Positions 1 through 8,654 of a DNA stretch of 64,000 nucleotides are shown here, one piece after another. The position numbers and the translations under genes were made by a program. The notes under the pieces were generated by a model. It had not been told where the DNA came from and ran no database searches. It saw only the letters and a program-made list of their open reading frames with translations. The stretch is from CBDAPE01 sp965198325 (GTDB taxonomy: Bacteria > Pseudomonadota > Alphaproteobacteria > UBA828 > JAPUJA01), in the NCBI GenBank assembly GCA_965198325.1, contig CBDAPE010000013.1:124001-188000 (forward strand). The letters are read 5' to 3'. The stretch's first letter is position 1. The number at the start of each line of letters is the position of its first letter.

Positions 1-63
1 GGCCGGCTGTGAGTCTTGCGACGAGTTTCGTTGCAGAGGGTTTCGCTCTATCGTCGAGCGCCG

Positions 64-1206
64 TCACGCAGCATCCTCTCCGTCGCCGTCCATCAGAGCC
101 GATTCGTCCTCGGTGGCGGTCGCAAGCGCTTCGATCACGCCGTGCGGCGTCACCTGACCGATCACCTGACCGCCTTCGTCGGTTACCGGCAGAGGTCGTT
201 CGAGGCCCGCAAACACAGGCATGAGCTGCTCGAGGGTGGCGGTCGCGGCAACGGCATCCGCCGGGTCGAACCCGCTGCCGGCGGGCTCCAGGATGTCCTT
301 GGCCAGCAGCACCTTGACCCGCGGAACGTCGCGGGTGAACTCGGTAACGTAGTCGTTGACCGGGTTCATCACGACTTCGGCGGGCGTGCCGATTTGCACA
401 ATCTCGCCCGCACGCATGATTGCAATCCGGTCGGCCACGCGCAGCGCCTCGAGAAAATCGTGCGTGATGAACACGATGGTCTTGTGCAGCACCTTCTGCA
501 GCCGCAGAAACTCGTCCTGCATCTGGCGGCGGATCAACGGGTCGAGAGCGGAAAACGGCTCGTCGAGAAACCAGACCTCGGGGTTGACTGCAAGGCTGCG
601 GGCAATGCCCACCCGTTGCTGCTGGCCGCCCGACAGTTCGCGCGGGAACGATCCCTCGCGTCCTTCGAGGCCGACGAGTTCGATCATCTCCATAGCCCGC
701 CTGGTGCGCTCGGAACGGCTGATCCCCTGGACCTTGAGCGGAAAGGCGACGTTGTCGAGAACCGTCTGGTGAGGCAACAGGCCGAAATTCTGAAACACCA
801 TGCCCATCTTGTGCCGGCGCAACTCGATCAGCTCCTTCTCGGACACCTTGAGCAGATCCTCGCCGTCGAGCAGAACCTCGCCGACGGTCGGATCGACGAG
901 ACGGGAAAGACACCGCACCATCGTCGATTTGCCCGAGCCCGACAGCCCCATGATCACGAAAATTTCGCCGACGTGGACGTCGAAGCTGACGTCGCAGGCG
1001 GCGGGAATATGATTCGTCTCGCGAATTCGCTCGATTACCGCACTCGGATCATCGACTACGCCGTCGGCCGACGAAAAGAATTGTTTCGGTTCGGGTCCGT
1101 AGATCTTCCAGACGTGGCGGCAGCAAAGCTGAACTTCGCGGCCCGGGCCTGAAACCACGGTATCTGGGATGGTGGTCGCGCTCGGCGGTTGAGATTGATC
1201 GGTCAT
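64..1206 (-). CDS. proV: Glycine betaine/proline-type ABC transporter ATPase, second copy
   Basis: ATPase subunit of a ProU/OpuA-type importer, 380 aa. It shows the Walker A loop (GLSGSGKST), the LSGGQQQR signature, Walker B ending FLDEPFSALD and the switch His in FITHD. A C-terminal regulatory tail resembling a single CBS-like segment follows. The core appears nucleotide-identical to the ATPase gene at 3890-5041. The first dozen residues (MTDQSQPPS versus MNDVSSPSEGG) and the last few (EDAA versus EESAV) differ. It lies downstream of the permease and a small hypothetical gene on the same strand, so it may be transcribed with the operon or be a stand-alone duplicate. Family call is firm; the substrate is inferred. 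Confidence 0.9.
   Translation of the reverse strand: MTDQSQPPSATTIPDTVVSGPGREVQLCCRHVWKIYGPEPKQFFSSADGVVDDPSAVIERIRETNHIPAACDVSFDVHVGEIFVIMGLSGSGKSTMVRCLSRLVDPTVGEVLLDGEDLLKVSEKELIELRRHKMGMVFQNFGLLPHQTVLDNVAFPLKVQGISRSERTRRAMEMIELVGLEGREGSFPRELSGGQQQRVGIARSLAVNPEVWFLDEPFSALDPLIRRQMQDEFLRLQKVLHKTIVFITHDFLEALRVADRIAIMRAGEIVQIGTPAEVVMNPVNDYVTEFTRDVPRVKVLLAKDILEPAGSGFDPADAVAATATLEQLMPVFAGLERPLPVTDEGGQVIGQVTPHGVIEALATATEDESALMDGDGEDAA
74..1179. repeat. 1106-bp direct repeat, copy 1 (proV core)
   Basis: This block matches 3903-5008 at a constant offset of 3829 bases. Every stretch I compared by eye, and the translations in other frames, agreed. The match stops abruptly at both ends while the two genes still continue in different sequence. 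Confidence 0.88.
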
Positions 1207-1238
1207 CGCTCATTCACACAAAAATTATTAATATCAAG

Positions 1239-1269
1239 AACGAGACGGACCGCCCGATGGCGTCCCGTT
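1239..1269 (-). terminator. Possible hairpin between the hypothetical gene and proV copy 2
   Basis: Arms at 1239-1246 and 1262-1269 form an 8-bp stem on the minus strand with one G-U pair. An AT-rich stretch follows, but there is no clean T run, so this is only a weak terminator or processing-site candidate. Confidence 0.3.
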
Positions 1270-1283
1270 TCATCCCACCTATG

Positions 1284-1592
1284 TCACGGCGCCGCAGCGT
1301 CGCTCACCCGGCCGCGCACCTTGCGCCGCTTGAGGTCTTCCGCGACGCCCTGGATGGGATTCATGTGCCACTTGACACGGCGCGTCGCGATGAAGTCGCA
1401 CGGCTCGAGGGGCTCGTCCCTATGCAGCGCCGACGTCTTGCCAGCCTGCATCACAATGGCAGCGAACGAACGCGCGCGCCACAATTCGTTGTCGACCTCC
1501 TGGCCCGAATGGGTCGAGTAGTAGTCGGTCAGCCGGAGCGCATCGCCGTAACGCTCGTAGGCACCCGAGCCCTTGGCCCAGATCACCGCCAC
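1284..1592 (-). CDS. Hypothetical protein downstream of the ProW-like permease
   Basis: A 102-aa frame from a GTG start that I do not recognise. The open frame extends upstream to about 1705 without an ATG. The extra residues (PKTFFTNDEYRACWNKVRDE and onward) look as protein-like as the rest, so the true start may lie upstream at a non-ATG codon, or the 5' end may have been lost. It is rich in Trp, Tyr and charged residues, with no signal peptide or membrane helix. It sits between the permease stop at 1752 and proV copy 2. It may be an accessory gene of the transporter operon or a remnant. Confidence 0.45.
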   Translation of the reverse strand: MAVIWAKGSGAYERYGDALRLTDYYSTHSGQEVDNELWRARSFAAIVMQAGKTSALHRDEPLEPCDFIATRRVKWHMNPIQGVAEDLKRRKVRGRVSDAAAP

Positions 1593-1751
1593 GTCGTAGC
1601 CGCAGCGTTTCTTCTCGTCCCGAACCTTGTTCCAGCACGCGCGGTATTCGTCATTCGTGAAAAAGGTCTTGGGCAGTTCCCGTCTCCCCGTATTCCGGCC
1701 GGGTCAATGCCGCCCGGCCCAATCGTCCGCCCGACCTGCCGCGCGGCCGCC

Positions 1752-3893
1752 TCAGCCCAGACCCAGTTCGATCTTTTTCTTGTTGCTCCAGGACTGGATG
1801 ATCCGGTCGGCGATGATGGCGATCAGCGCCATGGACAGGCCGGCAACGACGCCCTCGCCGACGTTGGCCCGGCTCAACGCGAAATAGATCAGGTAACCGA
1901 GCCCCTTGGTGCCGACCAGCGCCGCGATGACCAGCATCGCGAGGCCGAACATCACGACCTGGTTGAGCCCGAGCATGATTTCCGGCAGCGCGAGGGGCAG
2001 CTTGACCTGGCGCAGCAACTGGCCCTCGGTGCAGCCCAGCGCCTTGGCCGCCTCGACGATGTCGGGGCGCACATTGCGCAGGCCGTGTTCGGTGTAGCGG
2101 ATCGCCGGCACGATGGCGTAGGCAATGATCGCGAGGAAGGCGGTGAACTCGCCGACCCGGAAGAACATCAGCACGGGAATCAAAAAGACGAACAGCGGCA
2201 TCGACTGCAGGGTGTCGTTGATCGGGCGGACGAAGGCGGACACCTTGTCGTTGCGCGACGCCCAGATGCCAATGGCACTGCCCAGGACGAACGACACCAA
2301 CACCGCCGCACCGCACAGATAGACCGCCAGCATGGCCTGGGCCCAGACGCCGGTGAGCAGCATGAACGCCATGGCGAGGAATGCGCCTGCGGCCACGTTC
2401 CAGTTGCCCACCTGCCACGAAAGCGTGACGACGATAATCATGAAAACCGGCCAGGGCGTGCCCGTCATCCCGAAATAGAGCAGCGTGGCGACGATCACGA
2501 CACCGACGGCCGTGCGCCAACTGAAGTAATGCGTTGCCGCGACGGCCAGCGCGGCAATGAAGCCGACGTAGCCGAGGCTGACCGGCAGGGTCAGATCGAA
2601 CCCGAAACTGAAAGGCCTAACCACGCCCTCGAAACCCATCCGGATCGGGAGCAGGAAATAATAGAGCCCCCACTCCTTGATGGTATCGAAGACGAAGCCG
2701 TAGTTGGCGATGAGGGATTCGAGCGCGTTGTTGATCGGCTCCGCGGGGAAGAACACCAGATTCTTCGGCCAGATATGGAGCGGGGCGACGAACCGGGCGA
2801 GCACGATGGCGCCGGCGATCACGGCGAGCGAAATCCCCAGTGTCCGGTGGCGTTGCCAGAGCGAACCCGAGGCGGCGCGCGGGTCGCGCTGGCGCTCGGC
2901 GAAGCCGCGGCTGGTGCGGTCCATGATCATCGCCATCAGCGCGATGACGAAGCCGGCCATGAGGCTCTGCCCGAACTGGGCGCGGCGCATGGTGCTCAAG
3001 ACCTCCCAACCGATATCGGCGGCGCCGCCAATCACCGCGGCGATGATCACCATCGAGAGCGCCGCCATGATGGTCTGGTTGACGCCGATCATGATGGTCG
3101 GCATCGCCGAGGGAAACTGGACCCACCAGAGCAGCTGGCGGTTGGTCGAGCCGGACATCCGGGCCGACTCGACGACGTCGCTCGGCACCCGGCCCAATCC
3201 CAGCATCACGTTGCGCACGAGCGGCGGCGAGGCGTAAATCGCGCTCGCGATCAGACCGACAACCGGGCCGAAGCCGAACAGCAGCAGGATCGGGATCAAG
3301 TAGGCAAAGGTGGGGATCGTCTGCATCAAATCGAGGGTCGGTTCGATGATCCGGCGCGCAGACTTGTAGCGAAATCCCAGGACCCCGAGCGTAACCCCGA
3401 TGCCGATCGCAAGGGGCACCGACACGCTGACCAGAGCCAGGGTGCTCATGCTCTCGTTCCAATAACCAATGACCACCATGTAGAACAGGGCGAGCACGGT
3501 GAACAGCGCCAGCTTCCAGCCGCGCGCGGCGTAGGCCAGTGCGACGAAGACCGCCATGGTCGCCGGCCAGGGCATCCAGTGGAGCAGGTCGGAAAGCCCG
3601 TCCATGGGCCAGGCCAACAACCAGGAAATGGCATGAAAGACGACGTTGAAGGTCTCGACGAACCAGTCCATGAAGGCGTTGATCCAGTCGGCGACCGGAA
3701 TCGTCGCCTCGGCGGGGAAGGCGGCCAGCCAACTCACCTGCCTGCGCAGCAGGAGAACGATCAGCGTCGCGCCCGCAACCGCGAGCCAGGGAAACAGCCC
3801 CGGCTCGATTCGCCTGCGCGCCCGGCCCGCCATCAGTCCCAGCGCAAGCTCGGTGGCCGATGTGCCGTCGCGGCCCTTTTCGACGACGCTCAT
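1752..3893 (-). CDS. proW: Betaine/proline-type ABC permease, tandem-fused ProW-like
   Basis: 713-aa integral membrane protein made of two ProW-like permease halves in one chain. Each half carries the binding-protein-dependent permease core with a coupling segment, for example VESARMSGSTNRQLLWWVQF in the first half and VEAAKALGCTEGQLLRQVKL in the second. It is about twice the length of a typical ProW, so one chain could supply both halves of the channel. The start ATG overlaps the TGA of the ATPase gene (ATGA), indicating translational coupling. The open frame runs on upstream through the ATPase gene, but that part is an antiphase shadow. Substrate is inferred to be a betaine-like quaternary amine. 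Confidence 0.92.
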   Translation of the reverse strand: MSVVEKGRDGTSATELALGLMAGRARRRIEPGLFPWLAVAGATLIVLLLRRQVSWLAAFPAEATIPVADWINAFMDWFVETFNVVFHAISWLLAWPMDGLSDLLHWMPWPATMAVFVALAYAARGWKLALFTVLALFYMVVIGYWNESMSTLALVSVSVPLAIGIGVTLGVLGFRYKSARRIIEPTLDLMQTIPTFAYLIPILLLFGFGPVVGLIASAIYASPPLVRNVMLGLGRVPSDVVESARMSGSTNRQLLWWVQFPSAMPTIMIGVNQTIMAALSMVIIAAVIGGAADIGWEVLSTMRRAQFGQSLMAGFVIALMAMIMDRTSRGFAERQRDPRAASGSLWQRHRTLGISLAVIAGAIVLARFVAPLHIWPKNLVFFPAEPINNALESLIANYGFVFDTIKEWGLYYFLLPIRMGFEGVVRPFSFGFDLTLPVSLGYVGFIAALAVAATHYFSWRTAVGVVIVATLLYFGMTGTPWPVFMIIVVTLSWQVGNWNVAAGAFLAMAFMLLTGVWAQAMLAVYLCGAAVLVSFVLGSAIGIWASRNDKVSAFVRPINDTLQSMPLFVFLIPVLMFFRVGEFTAFLAIIAYAIVPAIRYTEHGLRNVRPDIVEAAKALGCTEGQLLRQVKLPLALPEIMLGLNQVVMFGLAMLVIAALVGTKGLGYLIYFALSRANVGEGVVAGLSMALIAIIADRIIQSWSNKKKIELGLG

Positions 3894-5041
3894 ACGGCGC
3901 TCTCCTCTCCGTCGCCGTCCATCAGAGCCGATTCGTCCTCGGTGGCGGTCGCAAGCGCTTCGATCACGCCGTGCGGCGTCACCTGACCGATCACCTGACC
4001 GCCTTCGTCGGTTACCGGCAGAGGTCGTTCGAGGCCCGCAAACACAGGCATGAGCTGCTCGAGGGTGGCGGTCGCGGCAACGGCATCCGCCGGGTCGAAC
4101 CCGCTGCCGGCGGGCTCCAGGATGTCCTTGGCCAGCAGCACCTTGACCCGCGGAACGTCGCGGGTGAACTCGGTAACGTAGTCGTTGACCGGGTTCATCA
4201 CGACTTCGGCGGGCGTGCCGATTTGCACAATCTCGCCCGCACGCATGATTGCAATCCGGTCGGCCACGCGCAGCGCCTCGAGAAAATCGTGCGTGATGAA
4301 CACGATGGTCTTGTGCAGCACCTTCTGCAGCCGCAGAAACTCGTCCTGCATCTGGCGGCGGATCAACGGGTCGAGAGCGGAAAACGGCTCGTCGAGAAAC
4401 CAGACCTCGGGGTTGACTGCAAGGCTGCGGGCAATGCCCACCCGTTGCTGCTGGCCGCCCGACAGTTCGCGCGGGAACGATCCCTCGCGTCCTTCGAGGC
4501 CGACGAGTTCGATCATCTCCATAGCCCGCCTGGTGCGCTCGGAACGGCTGATCCCCTGGACCTTGAGCGGAAAGGCGACGTTGTCGAGAACCGTCTGGTG
4601 AGGCAACAGGCCGAAATTCTGAAACACCATGCCCATCTTGTGCCGGCGCAACTCGATCAGCTCCTTCTCGGACACCTTGAGCAGATCCTCGCCGTCGAGC
4701 AGAACCTCGCCGACGGTCGGATCGACGAGACGGGAAAGACACCGCACCATCGTCGATTTGCCCGAGCCCGACAGCCCCATGATCACGAAAATTTCGCCGA
4801 CGTGGACGTCGAAGCTGACGTCGCAGGCGGCGGGAATATGATTCGTCTCGCGAATTCGCTCGATTACCGCACTCGGATCATCGACTACGCCGTCGGCCGA
4901 CGAAAAGAATTGTTTCGGTTCGGGTCCGTAGATCTTCCAGACGTGGCGGCAGCAAAGCTGAACTTCGCGGCCCGGGCCTGAAACCACGGTATCTGGGATG
5001 GTGGTCGCACCGCCTTCGGACGGGCTGCTCACATCGTTCAT
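3890..5041 (-). CDS. proV: Glycine betaine/proline-type ABC transporter ATPase, first copy
   Basis: 383-aa ATPase with Walker A at about residues 89-97 (GLSGSGKST), an LSGGQQQR signature, Walker B before FSALD and a C-terminal regulatory tail. It energises uptake with the overlapping fused permease and the binding protein encoded just upstream at 5139-6131. The gene order binding protein, ATPase, permease on the minus strand, with a 4-base overlap into the permease, marks this as the operon copy. The core is repeated at 64-1206. The long insert before Walker A is typical of ProV-like ATPases. Confidence 0.94.
   Translation of the reverse strand: MNDVSSPSEGGATTIPDTVVSGPGREVQLCCRHVWKIYGPEPKQFFSSADGVVDDPSAVIERIRETNHIPAACDVSFDVHVGEIFVIMGLSGSGKSTMVRCLSRLVDPTVGEVLLDGEDLLKVSEKELIELRRHKMGMVFQNFGLLPHQTVLDNVAFPLKVQGISRSERTRRAMEMIELVGLEGREGSFPRELSGGQQQRVGIARSLAVNPEVWFLDEPFSALDPLIRRQMQDEFLRLQKVLHKTIVFITHDFLEALRVADRIAIMRAGEIVQIGTPAEVVMNPVNDYVTEFTRDVPRVKVLLAKDILEPAGSGFDPADAVAATATLEQLMPVFAGLERPLPVTDEGGQVIGQVTPHGVIEALATATEDESALMDGDGEESAV
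3903..5008. repeat. 1106-bp direct repeat, copy 2 (proV core)
   Basis: Partner of 74-1179. The flanks diverge immediately at 3902 and 5009, inside both coding sequences. This suggests recent gene conversion, very recent duplication with altered ends, or an assembly artefact. Confidence 0.88.
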
Positions 5042-5089
5042 GGCGTTGCCGATGGTCGTTGCGACGGAAAGCCCGGGGTCACAAGTGAA

Positions 5090-5118
5090 CGCGGGACCGC
5101 CCTGAAGACGGTCCCGCG
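5090..5118 (-). terminator. Strong hairpin between proX and proV
   Basis: Perfect 10-bp GC-rich stem (arms 5090-5099 and 5109-5118) in the 97-bp gap after the binding-protein stop. It has no T run. Such intercistronic hairpins often stabilise the 5' transcript or attenuate read-through, so that more binding protein than ATPase is made. Confidence 0.6.
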
Positions 5119-5138
5119 CCTCGTCATCCTACAAGTCG

Positions 5139-6131
5139 TCAGTTAGACGCAGCGACCGCCGCCGCGTCGACCCAGACCTGCCACCTATACTCGTTCGCGT
5201 CGAGCCACTCGTGGACCACTTCGTCCAGATTTCGTCCGTCGGCGTCGATCGCCTTCATCATGGCGTTCTGGTCGTCGTTGGTGAGCTGGAAGTTCTGCAG
5301 CAGAGCGTAGGCGCCCGGCCATTTGTCCTTCATGCCGATCCAGGCCATCTTGAACACGGTCCCGAATTTCCAATTGCAATCGTAAGTGTCGTTCGGATTG
5401 ACACCCCACGCCGGATCGTCGTAGCAGGCATCCTCATACGGCGGAAGCTGCACTCTCGTCATCGGGTAGACGGCCTGTGCCCACTGAGGCTCCCAGAACT
5501 GCAGAATCAGTGGGGTCTTGCTCGCAAACGCCGCCTTGATCTCGGCGATCAGCGCGCCCTCGCTGCCCGAGGGAATCGAAGTGAAGGGCAGGTCCAGTGC
5601 CGCGATTCGCTTGGAGTTCGAATCGCCCCAATCCGGTGGATAATCGACGAACCGGCCGTTCGGGAAGGTATCAGGGGTCGCGAAGAGCTCGGCGCAATCG
5701 TAGAGCGCCTTATAATCCGGAAGGCCTGGGCACATTTCGAGGACAAAAGTGGGGACGTACCACGTCTCGACGGGGTCCAAGCCCAGGTCGCCGATCTCGA
5801 CGACCTTGCCGGAATTGAGCGCATCGGTGTAGTGATCGCCGATGTTGGAACTCCACAACTCCATCGTCGCGGTGACGGTGTTGTCGCGAAGCGCGGCCAT
5901 CTGCGGATAGTAACCCGCGGTGACGTACTCGACGGTGTAGCCCATCTTCTTGAGCACTTCGCCCGCGACGTGGGTGCTGATGTGCTGGCCGGTCCATTCG
6001 TTCATCGCGAGCTTGATGGGCTCATCCGACTCCGGAATGCTGCCCGCCTTGGCGGCTCCCGCCATGCCGAGCGAGGACGCGAAGGCCGCCGCACCGACCG
6101 CGAGGGTCAACTTCTTCACAAATCCGTTCAT
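5139..6131 (-). CDS. proX: Glycine betaine/choline-type ABC substrate-binding protein
   Basis: Periplasmic binding protein of the OpuAC/ProX family, about 330 aa. It has an N-terminal signal peptide (MNGFVKKLTLAVGAAAFASS, likely cleaved after AKA) and a domain rich in aromatic residues, as expected for binding quaternary ammonium ligands through cation-pi contacts. I chose the ATG at 6131 because a GGGAGA ribosome site precedes it and the signal peptide starts there; the frame is open further upstream. It is the first gene of the importer operon, and about 280 bp separate it from the divergent oxidoreductase. The exact ligand (betaine, choline, proline betaine, carnitine) cannot be read from sequence. 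Confidence 0.92.
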   Translation of the reverse strand: MNGFVKKLTLAVGAAAFASSLGMAGAAKAGSIPESDEPIKLAMNEWTGQHISTHVAGEVLKKMGYTVEYVTAGYYPQMAALRDNTVTATMELWSSNIGDHYTDALNSGKVVEIGDLGLDPVETWYVPTFVLEMCPGLPDYKALYDCAELFATPDTFPNGRFVDYPPDWGDSNSKRIAALDLPFTSIPSGSEGALIAEIKAAFASKTPLILQFWEPQWAQAVYPMTRVQLPPYEDACYDDPAWGVNPNDTYDCNWKFGTVFKMAWIGMKDKWPGAYALLQNFQLTNDDQNAMMKAIDADGRNLDEVVHEWLDANEYRWQVWVDAAAVAASN

Positions 6132-6415
6132 GCTGTCTCTCCCTTTAAAGTGCCATATCCGGAACCCTCGAACCTCCCGGCCGGTCACGAACCGGCCGCT
6201 TCGGGAACCCGCGAAGGCAAGCGCAGCTAGAATCCTTATCAACGCTTGGGTTTACGCTACTCAAATTAACCGTCAGGAGTCAACGACTCGACGCGCCGCT
6301 CGCAATTCTGTGAATGGCCATTTGTCGCTTGACAGAGGAGCTATGATGCCGACGATGTGCCGCCCACAAGGGCGCGGATGCGCCCTGGATATCGTCGTCA
6401 AGGGCCCGTCCGAGC

Positions 6416-7451
6416 ATGGACTTCAGCTTCTATCTGCCCTGTTACTGGCCTGACACGAGTGTCCCGGCCCGGAAAATGTATGGGGAAATGCTCGAGCAGG
6501 CGGTCGCTGCGGAAACCCTCGGCTTCGCCACGTTGGCGATCCCGGAGGATCACTTTCTCAACTATCTGACCCACCCCAACCCGCTCATGACGGCGATCAA
6601 GGTGGCGAGCGTGACCGAGCGGATCCCGCTGATCACCGCCGTCCTCGTGCTGCCGTTCTTTGACATGCGCCGCCTTGCCGGCGAGATCGCCCAGGCCGAC
6701 TGCCTGACCGACGGGCGGATTCAGCTCGGCGTCGGACGCGGCGCGTTTCGTTACGAATTCGACCGGTTCGGCGTAGCCGTGGACGAGAGCCGCGAGAAAT
6801 TCGACGACTCACTCGCCCTGCTCGAGACGTTGCTGACCGAGGAAGAGGTCTCTTGGGACAGCACCTACTATAAAGTTCGATGCGCTGACCATTATGCCCC
6901 GCCCGCTGCAGAAGCCCCGCCCGCCAATCTGGATCGCCGCTCTCGCCCCCGTTGCGATCTACCATTCCGTAATGAAGGGCTACGACGTTATGACCACGCC
7001 CCTGCGCGACCCCTTTGAAGCGGCCAGGGCACAGGCGGACAGCTTTTTCGAGGCGGTCGACGAGTTGGGCGAACCGGGCGCCGCCCGGCGGCTCTCCATG
7101 CTGCGCATGCTCTACGTCGCCCGGGATGAAACCGAAGCGAAAGAGAAGGTCGCGATCGCCTACGAAAATCACTGGCGCTTCTCGAACGTCTTCGATACCC
7201 CGGGCACGGCCGTGAGCGGCGCGATCACCCCGATCGACGTCAAGGAAAGCGTCGAGGACGTGGGTGAGACGTTGCTCATCGGCACGGCCGAGCAGGTCGT
7301 CGAAAAGCTCGTTCCCTACGCCGAGTTGGGAATTCACGATCTGATGCTGAACATGAGTTTCGGTGCGGCCCACGGCGACATTCTCGAATCGATGGGGCGC
7401 TTCGTTCGCGATGTTCAGCCCCATCTGGCGACTATCGGGCGGGCCGCATGA
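6416..7451 (+). pseudogene. LLM-class (luciferase-like) flavin-dependent oxidoreductase, frameshifted
   Basis: Two adjacent frames together make one luciferase-like monooxygenase. The N-terminal part starts MDFSFYLPCYWPDTS and includes LGVGRGAFRYEF. The C-terminal part contains PPIWIAALAP and ends SFGAAHGDILESMGRF. The break is near 6875: skipping one base in the AAAGTTC run restores YYKFDALTIMPRP. Such enzymes use reduced flavin to oxidise organic substrates. The rest of the gene is well preserved, so this is either a very recent pseudogene or a sequence error. The stop overlaps the next gene's start (ATGA), showing the pair was an operon. Confidence 0.85.
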
Positions 7452-8470
7452 CGACACCCGGAGCAGAATCGCTGTGGCGCGATGCGCTGGTCATCGACGG
7501 GTTGACTTTTTATGGCGACGGCGACGCTGAGGGTTTGCACGCCGCCGGGGTCGCCGCGGTCAACATGACGGTGAGCCATTTCGAGGCGGATTTCGAAGTT
7601 GCGTTCGATCAGCTAGCGGGCTGGCGCGCGATTGCCGACGCAGCGCACAGCCCATGGCGCAGGATCGACGCGCTGAGCGATATCGACGCTGCGCGCGCTG
7701 AAGGCCGTATCGGTCTGATCATGGGCTGGCAAAACCTGCGCCCGATTGCGGACAGGCCCGACCGGCTACACCTCGCCCATGCCGCGGGCTTACGTGTCGC
7801 CCAACTGACCTACAACCGACGCAATTACCTGGGCGACGGGTGCCTCGAGCCCGCCGACGCGGGCCTGAGCGGATTTGGCGAAGAGGCGGTTGGCCTCATG
7901 AACAAGCTGGGCGTCGCGATCGATCTCAGCCATGTGGGCGAGCAGGCCTGTTTGCGGGCCTGCGCCTTGAGTGAAAAACCCGTACTCGTCACCCACGCCA
8001 ATGCGAGGGCCGTGACGGGCGCGCTGCGCAACAAGAGCGATGACGTGATCCGCGCGGTGGCCAAGACCGGTGGCGTAATCGGCGTCAGCATCTACGGGCC
8101 GATGTGCTGGGACGGCGATCCCGCGCGTCCGCCGACGATCGAGGATTTCATCCGCCACCTCGACCATATCGCGGCCATCGCGGGCCGCGATCATGTAGCC
8201 ATAGGAACCGACCTGCCGGTGGTCAGCGATCTTTCCAAGGTGGCGCATATCACCGAGATGACGCTGTCACGATTTCCCGCTGCAATTGCGGCATACGCCG
8301 AGGCCTTCGGCAACGATATCCGGGCGCGCTATCTGAGCGATTGCACCAGCCACGCGGACCTCGTCCGCATCGTGACCGCGCTACTCGAGAGGGGCTGGTC
8401 GGACGCGGACATCCGGGCGCTCCTGGGCGGCAATCTCTACCGTGCGCTCGGCGCGATCTGGGGCGATTGA
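7448..8470 (+). CDS. Peptidase M19 (renal dipeptidase) family protein with altered metal site
   Basis: 340-aa amidohydrolase-fold protein. It keeps GDGCLEPADAG (Glu134), IDLSHVG (His162) and VTHAN (His183), the equivalents of the bridging Glu and two His ligands of the family. The usual N-terminal HxD motif after DG is missing: the sequence reads VIDGLTFYGDG. The first zinc site is therefore probably changed, so activity on dipeptides is doubtful and another amide or a lactone substrate is possible. It is coupled by ATGA to the broken LLM oxidoreductase, which suggests a joint catabolic role. Confidence 0.85.
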   Translation: MTTPGAESLWRDALVIDGLTFYGDGDAEGLHAAGVAAVNMTVSHFEADFEVAFDQLAGWRAIADAAHSPWRRIDALSDIDAARAEGRIGLIMGWQNLRPIADRPDRLHLAHAAGLRVAQLTYNRRNYLGDGCLEPADAGLSGFGEEAVGLMNKLGVAIDLSHVGEQACLRACALSEKPVLVTHANARAVTGALRNKSDDVIRAVAKTGGVIGVSIYGPMCWDGDPARPPTIEDFIRHLDHIAAIAGRDHVAIGTDLPVVSDLSKVAHITEMTLSRFPAAIAAYAEAFGNDIRARYLSDCTSHADLVRIVTALLERGWSDADIRALLGGNLYRALGAIWGD

Positions 8471-8654
8471 GCGGGCCGGAGGCGGGCAGGCCTAAAGCGC
8501 AACAGCGGCCTTGAGGGCTTCGAATGCCGCTTCCTCGAAAGTGCGCAGCGTGGCGCAATCGCCGATCTCGATCACTGCGCCGCCCTTATCCACAAGACCT
8601 AAATCGGATAGAGTTCGGCGCGCCACGACGGGCCGTGCGGGTCTTGGAAATCTC

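Noticed and set aside
1257..3986. A 909-codon open frame on the plus strand opposite the transporter genes
   Set aside because: It is antisense to the ProW-like permease gene, low-complexity (His, Asp, Arg rich) and typical of the mirror frame in GC-rich coding DNA.
3894..4742. A possible 996-aa protein joining ATPase sequence to the permease
   Set aside because: The N-terminal extension is an out-of-phase reading of the ATPase gene; homology to permeases begins at the ATG at 3893, which overlaps the ATPase stop.
8492..8654. Short minus-strand frame after the SDR stop (ends EEAAFEALKAAVAL)
   Set aside because: It would start inside the SDR gene in another phase; there is no ribosome site and no homology I can name. 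At most a relic.
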